64,000 nucleotides of DNA from Fallopia convolvulus. Taxonomy: Eukaryota > Streptophyta > Magnoliopsida > Caryophyllales > Polygonaceae. Both the position numbers and the translations under genes were made by a program. The stretch's first letter is position 1; each line of letters begins with the position of its first letter. The notes under the pieces are model-generated. The model ran no database searches, was not told the origin of the DNA, and was given only the letters and a program-made list of their open reading frames with translations. Where the stretch lies: the NCBI GenBank assembly GCA_964016875.1, contig OZ024736.1, positions 2,921,001 to 2,985,000 on the forward strand, in the 5' to 3' direction. Of this stretch, positions 46,793 to 58,370 are shown one piece after another.

Positions 46793-49700
46793 TGTAACAC
46801 CCCTATTTTCAAACATTGGGTATTACCGCCAGTGACCTCAGACTTTACCGTCCAAAGTCACCCAAGGCTTTTAGAATGATATAGAACATTAATAAATGCG
46901 GAAATAACATAATAAATAAAATAGGAAAAGGTGCTCCCGAGGGAGACTTGGTTGTTACAAAACACCTTACATTGTCTTCAAGCTTAAAGTTCCTTGAAAT
47001 CGAATAGCAAAACCATCTTGTTCTTGAAACAAAGCGAAACTAAAACCAAATGGAAATGATAAATACATCTTGAGAGTTCTTGATCTTCACTTCACGTCGC
47101 TTCACGCCTTGCCGGGGTTCCTGGATTTTGACATAGTTCGCGTGGGGCGATAAAATGCCAGGCAACATGCGGAAAAGAAGAATTAGTCTAAGAGATTAAG
47201 CAAGCGGGAATGGAACTTCCCGAGGGTACTTCGGAAATTTCAAGTCTTATCGAAAGAGATAATAGGGTTATGTTTACGATGAGGCTTATTTATGTGGGGC
47301 TTAAATAGTACGAATGAGAGCATATCTTTAAGCAGAGATAGCTCGATAAGCGAGAGAAGAGCTACTAGATTGTAGACTTCTTTTTGGAATCGAAAAGAAA
47401 TATGTTGGGAACGTTATTAATTCACACAAGTTAAAAAAAAACCTCTCGCGCCTTGAGCGGACCGAGAGCCGGAACGGTCATTTGAGACCGGTCCGGTTTT
47501 GGTATCTTAAATGTGCATTGGGCAATTATCTTACATAGTGATGAAAAATATTCGATTCCGTTAATGATTTTTAATAGAAAGAGGTGGGACTCGGATGGCC
47601 CGATCCACTAAGGGAAAAACTCAGTTTCCCGACACTTAGCTAGAGTGCGCTCATCCCTCCTTGCAATCGGAGCGGATGGGATCATGATCCCGAAAATCGT
47701 ACTTCAAACACGTAGGCACTTACGACTTAGTAAGATTATATAGAGGTGTCGGCTATTCCGCGCCCCTTACTAGTTCGTTCGACGTTGATCTCTGAACGAG
47801 ACCATAAACAACCAAGGCCACAATCACACTAGCATAAATAGTCCTATGAGATAATAATAGCGAACTATACTAACAAAGGTCGTTATATCTAACAATCGAT
47901 ATTTCCTTGGTTCATTCGTTACTTAGCACACAATTTGTTCCCAATATCGAGAATTTCACGGAAACGAATTATAAAGGTCACAAGGGGAAATTCCACTTGC
48001 CTTAGCTTCCACGAGTCTACTATCGAGCTTGACAGAAATATTTGATTCACGACTTCGAGCGATAATCCCGACCTATCGACACGGCATTTACGAGCGAACT
48101 TTAAATACGAGTTTCTCCTAAGCTTGAATTCTCTCTTATATAATTTACATAAGAGAAAATGAATTCTAAATTATTATGATAATAATTTAGATGATCATTT
48201 AAAATAATAATATTCCTTTATTATTATTTTAATCTTGTAATATCCTTTTTATTCCTTAAAAAAATCCTTATTCAATATTATTAAAATAATTTGTTTTACT
48301 CTCACTCGTTAATTTCTTAATATATTTAAACAAGTATAACTTCCTAAAATATTTGACAACACTTGACCTAAAAGACATTTCAAGTGTACATACTTTCTTC
48401 CAATTATAAAGAATTTCTTTTAAACAATTTTACTAAACTTATTTTAAATTTCAATAGTACCCCTTTTAATTTACAAAGGTTCATTATAAAACTTAAAGTA
48501 TTATTTTCCTTTCAAGAATATTTTATTAATAATATTCTCTTAATAGAATCTTATTTAACTACATAAGCCATATTATTTAAGTATAGAATAATTATAATCT
48601 ATTTTCTTGGAAATTTCCATAGTTAGAACTTTCTACTACTTTATAAGGTAACTTTCCTAAAATCAACATATATTAAAATAATCTCATTTATTTTATTCCC
48701 ATAATTCTTCTCATATTATAGGGTTTATAAAAACATGATCATGGCTTAGATATCTTACTTTACTTATAGACATAATATCTTAGGTGACAAAAGAATATCT
48801 TTGCCATATTTTAATTATTTCTTTTCATGCAAGTAACCCACATAACTATATATTATCATAAATTCAATCTAAGATCAAAATTTTTATATTTAAAATAGAA
48901 CTTATGTCTTGTAAGAAATCTCTACACTTAGAGATATATAAAACTAACTTTTTTTTAAATGATAACTTTAGTAATATGACTATTATTTATAATATCTTTT
49001 TATAAGATCAATATCTAGTATCCAACTATAGTTCATGGCTACTACTTTTATAACAATATTTTTATAAAAGTTCCCCTACAAATTATTTAGAATAATTATT
49101 ATTATAATATGTCATAAGAATTTTATCACCACTATCATATATTATGAATAAAACTATCTCTATGGCAATTCTCTACACCTAGAGGTATGGCAATTTTAAA
49201 TAATGATTTTGTTATTATTATCATAGTATTTGATTTCATAAATCTTTAACTTCTCTAAAGGTAATGGAATTATCTTATACAAATTTTGTTTCTTTATAAA
49301 GGTAATATTTTTAATTTTAAGAACTATATACCTCATATGCTAAATTTTTATAAAACCCCTTTAATATTATGAAAATAGCATGCCTTGCATGATTTTAAAA
49401 TACAATAATAATTTAAGTATATTAGTAGGATTTAGATTTACCGTAGTAACTCTAATTAGTTTCTCTCCTACAACTACCAAGATCTCCAACATAATATTTT
49501 ATTTGAATAAAATCCTTGTTTGATTTCTTTCTAACTTATTTAATAACCTAAAAGGACTAAGTTAACATGCATGGGTATTTCTTATTAATAAAAACCTTAT
49601 TTTATTTATTTCAAGTTACTTATTTTATAATAAAGGAAAAAGATGCCTAAGGTAATATTTCTCCAATATTTAATCCAATATCCTTAAAAACATTCTTATG

Positions 49701-51127
49701 AATATTGATATTATAGGAAATCCATATATTATTTATTAAAATTATATTACTCCTAGATGGCATGCAAATAGAATTTACTCCATAAATTCCTTTTTTAATA
49801 GCCCATGGTAATATTTATTCAAATTATTTTAAACAAATATTATTTATATGTAAAAATAATTTTAAAATAAATAGTAGATAAATTATGAGTCGGGAATATA
49901 TACCGAGCGAAAACGAGACGGGATTTGGGCTCGGATTTCGAGATGGGGCGGAAATGGGCCGACCTCTCCTTTTTCCTCTCTCCATTAATAAAAGCTGATG
50001 AGTAAATTTTTAGACATATGGACCTTAAACTCAGCCCAAAATTAGCCTAAAATAACCCAAAAGCTTCAGCCCATACACTCCTCCTTCCTCCTTTTCACGT
50101 AAGAGACCAGAGAGAACATCAGGACGTGGACGACGGACTTCAGGCAGGGCAAGGTGGCACCCCTGGTGGCTTCCGAGCAGTGGTGGCGGGAGCGGGTGGC
50201 CGACGACGGTCCGAATGGGGGGCCCTGGTGGTCCGTCGGGCATAGGTGGAGGAAACAAGGATTTTTGGGTATTTTTGTATAAAAATTCAGAAATTAAGAA
50301 AAATTGTTTTAGGGCTGAAATTTGCTTGAATGAGATTGGATTTGTAAGAGGAAGAGAAGAGAGAGTTTGTGTGATTTCTTTGTTAATTTTCCAGCCTTTA
50401 AATAGGCAATTTGAGCCAAATTGGTGATCCATGGCAATGGAGTTTCATCAATGGAAGAAGGGTGGATTGATGTCTATTGGCCATTGTTGTGCTTCTTTGA
50501 TGATGATGTAAGGTTGATGATATAACTAGGATGGTCTTAGAAGTAATTGAGAAGAGTGGAAGGCAAGACTTTCATGAATTGGTTGTACGTCAATTCAATC
50601 AGACTTCAACTTGACTCTTGAAGAAGAAGGAGAAGAAATAATAGTTTAAAATTAAAAGAGTTGTGATTTGGGTAGACAAGTTACATTAGCTTGTGGGAAG
50701 GGGTGTGTGAGAAGGGATTGCAAGAGGTCTCGGGTTTAAGTCCCGACTCTTGCATCCTTTTTACTAAATTTTCATTGTATTTTTAATGACTTGTTGTACC
50801 CCTTTATGTTTAACAAAATCCGAAAATTAACAAGCATTATTTTTTATTTAAGATTTTTACCACTTTAATGGTCCTCCATAATATGTTCTTATTTAAATAA
50901 AATATTTAAGCTCTCTTTTTAAAGAGGAGGAGGATTACTTACAAGAATACCCGACTTGCTTAATGTTTTTAAATTACATTCTTAATTGTCATTGTAGTAA
51001 ACTTTTGTAACCTCTCATAACATAATATGAATTTATGAAGTTTGTTAAATTCTCTATTTTAGAGATTAAAAAATTTATTGGGATAAATACCCATTTTTAT
51101 TTTATTTAGAATTTAGGGGATATTACA
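46793..51127. mobile_element. Very long (4,335-bp) solo LTR with 5-bp TSD
   Basis: It begins TGTAACACCCCTA and ends TAGGGGATATTACA, imperfect inverted repeats with TG...CA ends as in LTRs. AGGTC flanks it on both sides (46788-46792, 51128-51132). It has no retrotransposon coding domain, primer site or second LTR. The middle (about 48.1-49.9 kb) is extremely AT-rich, and GC-richer segments lie near both ends. It splits LINE 2 ORF2 between the endonuclease and the RT. It could instead be a large non-coding retroelement, but no internal LTR copy was seen. Confidence 0.75.
50679..50760 (+). mobile_element. tRNA-like SINE head inside the solo LTR
   Basis: TTAGCTTGTGGG (50686) and GGTTTAAGTCC (50733) resemble polymerase III A and B boxes at near tRNA spacing. 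CGGGTTTAAGTCCCG forms a T-arm-like hairpin inside GCAAGAG...CTCTTGC. The core CAAGAGGTCTC is shared with the SINE at 1343-1535. No poly-A tail or TSD was recognised. Confidence 0.45.
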
Positions 51128-51132
51128 AGGTC

Positions 51133-52567
51133 CGACAATATGCCAAAACTTTTGATAGAAAAGTGCTGACATACCATTAGGGCTTAGAGTTTTTTTGGGA
51201 TGCATAGAGAATAAAGTGTTTCTAACCTCTTCCGACGAGAAGGGACGAAGGAGCTCAAGCTTGTCCTCATCCGATAGAAGGGGCTCGATTCCTTGAGAAG
51301 CCGACGTTGGATGGGCCCTAATATCAGACATGAACAGATTTCGGAAATAATCAATGGCCACCTTCGCCTTCCCATCAAAAGATCTCCACTCTTTATTATT
51401 TTCATCTCGTAGCGTCCGTATTTTGTTTCTCTTTTTTCTCCTTGAGGCTTTAAGGTGAAAGAATTTTGTATTTCTATCACCCCATCGAAACTTGTTCGCT
51501 CTAGACCGTTGAAACCACAAAATTTCCTCCCTCCTCATGAGCTCACGTTCATTGCATTCTAATTCACGCCTCCTTTTCACAATATCACCGTTGCAATTCT
51601 GTTTCCCAATCACTCTTAGCTCCTCACGCACCTTACGAAGATCTCTGTTGACATTACCAAAATGACAAAAATCCCAATCTTTGAGATCCGTGGCACATCT
51701 TGCCAACTTTCCAACAATACCATCATCCAAGCTACTACTTCTTGGATTTCTCCATGCATTCCAAACAATTTCGCCATAATTCTCGTCTTCAAGCCACATT
51801 GCTTCGAACCGAAACGGTTTCTTCCCCTTACTTTTCTCTCCATCTTCCTCCATCACACGACAATCAAGCCTAATTGGAATGTGATCCGATCCCCTCCTTT
51901 CCAAGTGAACCACACGTGCATCAGGGAAGGTTGCATTCCATTCTTCATTTGCAAAGGCCATGTCGAGACGTTCTTGAATGAAATCACCTCCTTCTCTTCC
52001 GTTATCCCATGTGAACCGTGGTCCATGGAATGGCAAGATCCTAATATCATATTCTTCTATCACTTATCTGAATGCTACTATTTGGCCATAATCAGGTTGT
52101 AGACCACCCTGCTTGTCCTCCACTGAATAAACTTGGTTGAAGTCTCCAATGCAAATCCAAGCACCATGGCCATCCTCATTAAGCCTCTTAATTAATTCTC
52201 TTGTATGAAATTTCTCATCCTGTTTGGGCCACCCATACAAACAAGTTATCTTCCATTCCTGTTCATCCTTCTCTACACGGATCATAGCATCAACATGGTG
52301 TTGTGTGTAGGACAAAATAGAGAAGGAGATAGTATCCTCCCAAAATACACATAGACCGCCCGATCTTCCTACCGCATCAATTGCAAAGCAACTATTGAAG
52401 CCCAAATTCTTTCTAACAGCCTCCATTTGCTTTCTATTACTCTTTGTTTCCATAAAAAACAATACACTTGGGGCCTCCCTTCTCACCAGTTCGGTGAGCC
52501 TTTTAATTGCCAAGGCCTTCCCCATCCCTCGGCAGTTGAAGCTTAGTACACTCATGGCTTCCGACAA
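51133..52567 (-). pseudogene. LINE 2 ORF2, N-terminal part: APE-type endonuclease
   Basis: The start is MSEAMSVLSFNCRGMGKALA (52567). Catalytic motifs FNCRG, FFMETK, WICIGDFN, and after an in-frame stop at about 52064, RFTWDNGREGGDFIQERLD and RRGSDHIPI are present. It continues in the same frame to the linker (FFHLKASRRKKRNKI) and the RT start (GMSALFYQKFWHIVGP), where the solo LTR cuts in. The missing continuation lies at 46787 and below. Confidence 0.87.
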
Positions 52568-53913
52568 GGAAGAGGTGTCCCCTTCCCTGCCGATATCGCA
52601 ACGTTTGAAGAAGCATGGTCTGATTTTAGTTTCTTTGTAGCTACCATATCAATCTCCTCAACATCTTCCTCTCCCTCAATTTCCATATCAGATTCGCCGC
52701 TTGACTGATTTTTCCTTTTGTATCCACCCGTGTTCTCTCTCAATCCACTATCTCCTTCTGCATGATTTTTGCCCTTTCTAGCTGCCCTTTTCCACTCTCT
52801 TTTCTTTTTATTTTCTTCTGGCCCATTCTCCGCCCTTTTTTCTGATTGTATGTCACCTGTGTCAACATTCTTGGCATCGTTGGACGTAGAATCAACCCCA
52901 TGTAGAGCCTTAATCACATCAGTGGACCCAGCTTGTCCCATATTCTCAATATTTTCTTGGGAAATGTGGACTTTCTCAACCCTCCTAATGGTCTCTTGTT
53001 GCTCCTTATTTAATCATGAAGTCGCAACCTCGGTTTCATTTTCATGCTCTTCCTCCAAGGTCTCCAACAAGGATTTCCTAACTTTTCGAGCATTCGAACT
53101 TTCTGTTTTCTCCCCATCTGCTTCTGAATTCTTCTGCCATTCTAAGTTCAAAAGTTCAGCTTCTTTTGCTTGCTCGAGCGCTTGTTTCTCCGCATTTGGT
53201 TTCAGCGGTGAAGCCCGGAGCCATTCCCCATACTCATTCTGGAACTCCTTGGCTTCTTCATTTTCACAGTCAGCTTCAACATGGCCTAGCATACCACACG
53301 TGTAGCAGAAATTAGGAAGGCGTTCATACTTCACTTCAATCCATATTTTCTTCCCTTGCACCATCATGATCACTCCCCAGCGTAAAGGTTGCTTGAGATC
53401 AACCGTAACCCTAACTCTCAAGAATCGTCTTCCAACCTCTACTTCTGCCTTATCAACCTCAATTACTGCACCCACTCTTTCCCCCTAGAACTCTTGCCGT
53501 CTCAATCGAGAAGTTCGCAATTGGGACGTCATAGAAACGTACCCAAAAGTATACTGTCTCGAAGTTAACCAATGATGGTTGTTCATCACTGGCTCTTTAA
53601 GTACTAGAATGGCCCGATCGAACGCCCATGGCCCTCCTTTGATCACCCTAATCTTCTCTTGTTCATTTGCAAACTGCACCAGGAAAAGGTTGTTTTTTAT
53701 ATCACGAAAAACAAGCCCCTTTTTTACCCTCCAAGCCCCTTTCATTGTGGCTTTGAGAGTAAAAGCATTGAACAGTCTCGATGTCAAAAGTGTTCCAATC
53801 AGAGTGCAAGCCCCCAATGATGATTTTCCTTTGACGCATTCCAGCATCCTCGCAACAACACTTTCTTGTTTTGTAAGATGGATATTCTTGCCTTTCTCTA
53901 TACTATATATCAA
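52552..53913 (-). pseudogene. LINE 2 ORF1: DUF4283 / zinc-knuckle RNA-binding protein
   Basis: The N-terminus near 53890 reads EKGKNIHLTKQESVVARMLE, then ACTLIGTLLTSRLFNAFTLK, MKGAWRVKKGLVF and KGGPWAFDRAILVL (DUF4283). A frameshift near 53.5 kb leads to VGRRFLRVRVTVDLKQPLRW and an intact CCHC knuckle NFCYTCGMLGHVEADC. The tail is Glu/Lys/Ser-rich, broken at 53014 and 52941, and overlaps the ORF2 start by a few bases. Confidence 0.8.
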
Positions 53914-54678
53914 CCATTGTTAAACCGAAATCTCAGTTGTCTGACATAGGAACCAGCCAAAATCGGTGAATCTCGCATTGATCGACGAGTAAACCCTAGC
54001 TCCCACGAGCCTAAATCCGGAGAGAAGAAAGAAAATGATATCTTTTGTAACCTAGGCGAATTTTGCTTTCTTAATATCCAAACAAACACACACATATATA
54101 ATATATTATTTTAATTATGAATTATGAAACACTTGTATAGTAATCCAGTAGGTATTGTTAGAAGAACAAATTTGTGCAATACACCGAAAAGGCCATAAAC
54201 ACTACTTCATGGACACTAGACAATCGTAATTCATAAATCTCGAATCCACAATCAGTCCCTAAATAATTTCCTTAGCCCCGAATATTTGAAAAAGCACACC
54301 TTAAAATCAGATTGGGTATTCAAATTCAAGTACTCAATTAATTGTTAGAGTGAAGGGTTCATGCCTGCCGTCGACAACCAGTCTTGAGCATATTGCTCTT
54401 GGAGCCTGTCTCATACTATATACTCTACGACGACCGAATGAAAAAATAAAGTCGTTATCTATAGGATGAATGAAGGTGTTTTGTTTTTATATTTTAAAAT
54501 TTAATTTTCCTTATAAAATAAAATTGAAGTTAACAGAAAAGCTTAATTTTAACTTTCTTGGATACGAAGTGAATTTCGTAATAAGCTCAGGATTACTGTA
54601 CGAATTATGTCAAACTTCGGTACACCTCACAATAATGTTAATTCTTAGGGTTACCACGTAGAATTTCCGCACAATATA

Positions 54679-56040
54679 TAACAAGAAACTTTTTAAACTA
54701 AGATAACCATTTTGTTCGCATGTTTTCAATTATGTTACCTAATGATGGTTGGTTTACTTGCATATCTTGCATAGCATATGTGATATTGCAACATTGAAAA
54801 ATAACTAAATGGACGTTAGGCGTATAAACTTGTGAAAAAATCAGTGTTGCATCCTTACAAGTTTTTAGAAGCTCACATATTTGTGTCGCGATCCCCCATT
54901 GCTCCTCGGAAATAAATCCAAGAGTACCATTCGGACTTCTAAGCTGCTCAACATAAAAAGTGGTTATTACATTTTTATAAGTACAAGCAGGTTGTAACAT
55001 ATCAAAAGTGGACTTCCAACGAGTTAGTGTATCCATACTCCATTTCCTAGGAAATAGTCCTTGTTCTTGACACAAGATCTTATAGCGACGTTTTGCGGTA
55101 CCGGTGAACATAGGCCATATAATGCAATCTCTAATCGGTCCAATCAAATCATGAAGATCTTTGCATGCTTCTTGAACAGATAAGTTAACAATATGCGCAT
55201 CATATCAAATATGACAAAGATCTCCATTTAACAAAAGAGACACATGTCTTTTAAAAAATCAATAGTATTAGCAGAGGCATTGTCGAAGGAAAGTGAGAAC
55301 ACTTTTGCAAACAGATTAAATTCATTAAGAATACTAACAATATGATCATATATTAGCTCCGGTGTGACTTGAAACATAGGTTCAAAACCAATGACACATT
55401 TTTGCAACATCCAATTATCATCATTCCAGTGGACAGTGACAAAGATATATGAATCGCCTACTCTAGAACTCCAAATATCACTTGTAATACACACCTGGCC
55501 ATCATATTGCTCAAAACATTATACCAATTTAGAATTAGCCATTTGATATTGTTGCACTCATCTACGTTTTAAGGTCTTACGACCAACTTGTTGATAAGAT
55601 GGTTGCAAAGATAATTTATCAGATTTTTTAAAATCATAGTCTTTTCCAAAAGTGAATGGTTTTTCAGATTTTGTAATATATTTAGCCATGCCATCAATCA
55701 TTTTATCTCTATTGTAACAGAATAAGTTACCTCCGGGTTGAGAGGAGGCAAACCCGCCTATTTGGGTTTGAATTCCGCCGCTTGAACCACCTTAAGGGCC
55801 ATCAGTTCGGGATGCACCCTGTTCAAGTGCCTAGTCAACGTTCCCGTTCTGCCATTCTTGGTGAATTTATAAGAGTGACATGTTCTAACCCCACCGGCTT
55901 GCAAATTTGGCACATACAAGTAGAACGCCCGAGGTTGTTTGTATCTTCGATTTTGTCGAAGTATTTCCAAACAATGGAGGTCTCTTTTTTCTTAGTTGAG
56001 GAGCTTCCCGCCTCTTGCGTAACACTTGTTTGAGATGGGA
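54679..56040 (-). pseudogene. hAT transposase, N-terminal half (BED finger to RNase H-like core)
   Basis: The BED zinc finger reads SIVWKYFDKIEDTNNLG, STCMCQICKP, then after a frameshift GRTGTLTRHLNRVHPEL (C-x2-C and H-x4-H). After a stop-rich stretch, MCITSDIWSSRVGDSYIFVT, HWNDDNWMLQKCVIGFEPM and FSLSFDNASANT follow (catalytic Asp region). Then KRRYKILCQEQGLFPRKW, RWKSTFDMLQPACTY and GIATQICELLKTCKDAT occur (RICESLEEPER-type core). It is broken by frameshifts and by the MULE at 54669. The C-terminus is at 42935-43639. Confidence 0.82.
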
Positions 56041-56084
56041 TGAATCCTACAAAATAAAATTTTCAAATATTTTAGTTTATACTA

Positions 56085-56224
56085 ATTATTTATATTATAA
56101 ACGAAATAACAAATTATTTATATTATAAATGAACTAACAAATTATTTATATTATAAACGAAATAACAAATTATTTATATTATAAATGAAATAACAAACTA
56201 TTTATATTATAAATGAAATAACAA
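56085..56224. repeat. 28-bp minisatellite, five copies
   Basis: Units ATTATTTATATTATAAAYGA with AATAACAA start at 56085, 56113, 56141, 56169 and 56197. They lie in the 5' intron of the hAT gene, between a short first exon (MEDEPDK near 56250) and the BED exon. Confidence 0.9.
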
Positions 56225-56704
56225 CTTACTTATCGGGTTCATCTTCCATTTGAGCCCTTCCATGCGCCGCCAAACGATCAAATTCCTCTTGTCTAGTTAG
56301 TGAAACCCATATTACCAATACCTTGTCCCTCCGTTTTTTTATAAAGGGGAATAAAATTAAATCCGAAATGTAAATAAATAAGCTAAACTCGGTTTTGAAA
56401 ATTAAGACTTTTTTTTTTGAAATACTAAATAGACTAAGAATAAGCAAGAGATTAAGATATTTTATGTTTTTTATAAAAGGAGAAGACAATTAAATCCGAA
56501 ATGCAAAGAAATAAGCTAAACTTGTTTTTAAAATTTAGACTTTTTTTGAAAGAGTATAAAGAGATAAAGAAAAATCAACGCAAAGCAAGTACAATGAGAT
56601 TGAGATTAACACAATAACACACTTTTTAGATTGTAGTGGAATAAGCAAGTATGAGAGATTGAGAGAGTTGAGAAGATTGTGTGAAGAAAAATGTTTAAGA
56701 TTGA

Positions 56705-56720
56705 GTGGTATATATAGAAG
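56705..56720 (-). promoter_or_regulatory. TATA box of the hAT transposase gene
   Basis: On the - strand TCTATATATACCACTCAATC lies about 460 bp upstream of the putative first hAT exon, in the right orientation for its transcription. Position and motif are the only support. Confidence 0.35.
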
Positions 56721-56814
56721 AATAGAATAGGAGAGGGGTAGAATTTTTTTTTATCAAACTAGTTGTTGGCTAATTTTTTTTAAGGGGCCTTCCCTTTGTC
56801 CGATAGACATATTG

Positions 56815-58370
56815 TAGGATCGTTAGTACTTAAACGAGTCAACGACTCATGCAAAGTTGTCGACTTTGAGTTACAAAGCAACAAAATAAACTTAACAGGA
56901 AAGATGTTACCAAATAGTAAATGACAAGCGATGTATAGTGGAAACTCCTTATAAACCAACGGGTTTATTTAGAGAAAAACCACTCTCTTCCAAGCTTCTC
57001 ACTTGGTCAGATTTCAAGACTCCTTAGACTCGCTCTATTGATTTCTTGAGTGTTACAAAGCTCTCCCATGTACAAGGATGAATCCCACACCCTTGAATCA
57101 CGCTCTACCTTTGCACTCACACTCTCAATCGCACGCTATGCCTAAGAACACTCGACCACAACACTTGCACGAATATCACACACAAGTCCACTCTTTCTTT
57201 CTAACAAGATAACAAATTATGCTCTAAAGTCTTACCTTCTATCCTAAACACTGAGGTATTTAAGCTAGGGTAAGAGAGATCTCGTGTGTATCAAATCCCA
57301 TTCGATTAGGGAAGTGACACACACTCAATCTTTACATATTAGTCCTAATATAACATGCATGCATACAATACAAATATTCTAGGAGTATCAAATAGTCTTC
57401 CTCTGATTTTAGCACTCTTTTGTGATGATCTTCTCCTAAAATGAAATGCCCATGCTGTCTGCAAATACACACACATGATCTGTGCATTCCTTCCTTAAAT
57501 AGATTTCCTGCCAGCTGGTCATGTCAGTGACTTTGCCGAGTCCCCGACTCGACTTGCAACTTCAAAGTAACTGACTTCTTGGAACAATAAAAACTCCAAA
57601 TCTTCTAAAACATATAAATATATTTTCTAAGCTAAAGTTCCTTAGAACCTAAAGGAAGATAGATGGCCAACCCTAGAAGGGGATTTAGGTCTTTCTTCTT
57701 ACTTCGAAGAACTTATAATAATAAGAAAGCATCTATCCTGAGTTTCCTTATCATTTAAATCAATTAGATAACTAAATTAACTTAAAGGATAAGAAAACTA
57801 AAAACTAATCCTGAAACTCAAAAGATATAATAATAATAACCAAGATATTTCATCCACTAACATTAAGCCTATGGCCGAAAATATCATCATTATTGTTTCT
57901 AGATAAATATAGAATTGAAACTAAAGATAAGATTCCCGTAAGACTTAAACAACTCTCAATAAAATGCATTTTTCGCCTCTTTGTTGTTGGATTTTGGATT
58001 TGATGTAAACTACAAAGTTGTAGATCGTTTAATTATCTTTCCAACTCTTACTTAACGGACTTGAGATCAAATTTCTTTCCCAAGTTATGATCATTTTACT
58101 GAGCATTGTTTTCCATTTGACATGCTTCTTAACTTTTCGAACGTTCATGACTCGATTCTTATTCTTGGTGGCCTTGGACGCCATTGATGGACACCTTCAA
58201 CAGATAATATCAAGTCCTTAAAATTATTCTTGAACTTAATGCCCAAGACCTTGGAAAAGGTCTTGGTCTTGGCCTTTGAGACACGTTCTTTGCAACCTTT
58301 TTCTTGATGATCCTTTGATTGCTATCACTCATGCACCACGCCATCATGTCTCATACAACAAGGGCATAGT
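56815..58370. mobile_element. Putative LTR (solo or truncated)
   Basis: It starts TGTAGGATCGTTAG and may end ...CATGTCTCATACA, the TG...CA form of an LTR. There is no coding sequence. The segment at 56990-57130 (CTCTTCCAAGCTTCTCACTT) resembles the R/U5 part of plant copia LTRs. No TSD was confirmed, so the limits are approximate. Confidence 0.35.

Larger units (their letters stand above)
44093..54056 (-). mobile_element. Full-length L1-type LINE (LINE 2), split by a solo LTR
   Basis: CGACTTTTGCTTT (44080-44092) and CGAATTTTGCTTT (54057-54069), 12 of 13 identical, flank the element. Minus the LTR insert it is about 5.6 kb, like LINE 1, with the same domain order and the same GCTAAAAAAA 3' end. 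It sits inside the Mutator-like element. It is the same LINE lineage as LINE 1 but diverged from it. Confidence 0.85.
43649..54669. mobile_element. Mutator-like element (non-autonomous) split by LINE 2
   Basis: The left end CGGAAATTCTATGTGGTAAC and the right end (other strand) CGGAAATTCTACGTGGTAAC match as an inverted repeat for about 50 bp, down to GTGAGGTGTACC. Flanking 9-mers TACAATATA (43640-43648) and CACAATATA (54670-54678) differ at one base, fitting a 9-bp Mutator TSD. Without LINE 2 the element is about 1.0 kb and has no transposase. It interrupts the hAT transposase gene. Confidence 0.75.

Noticed and set aside
50031..50432. 133-aa - strand ORF with a Pro/Gly-rich stretch
   Set aside because: It lies inside the giant solo LTR, has no recognisable domain and no support beyond an open frame.
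52769..53305. 178-aa + strand ORF
   Set aside because: It is the antisense shadow of LINE 2 ORF1.
56226..56489. 87-aa hydrophobic ORF before the hAT gene
   Set aside because: Most of it is AT-rich sequence read by chance; only the last few codons (MEDEPDK) might be the hAT first exon.
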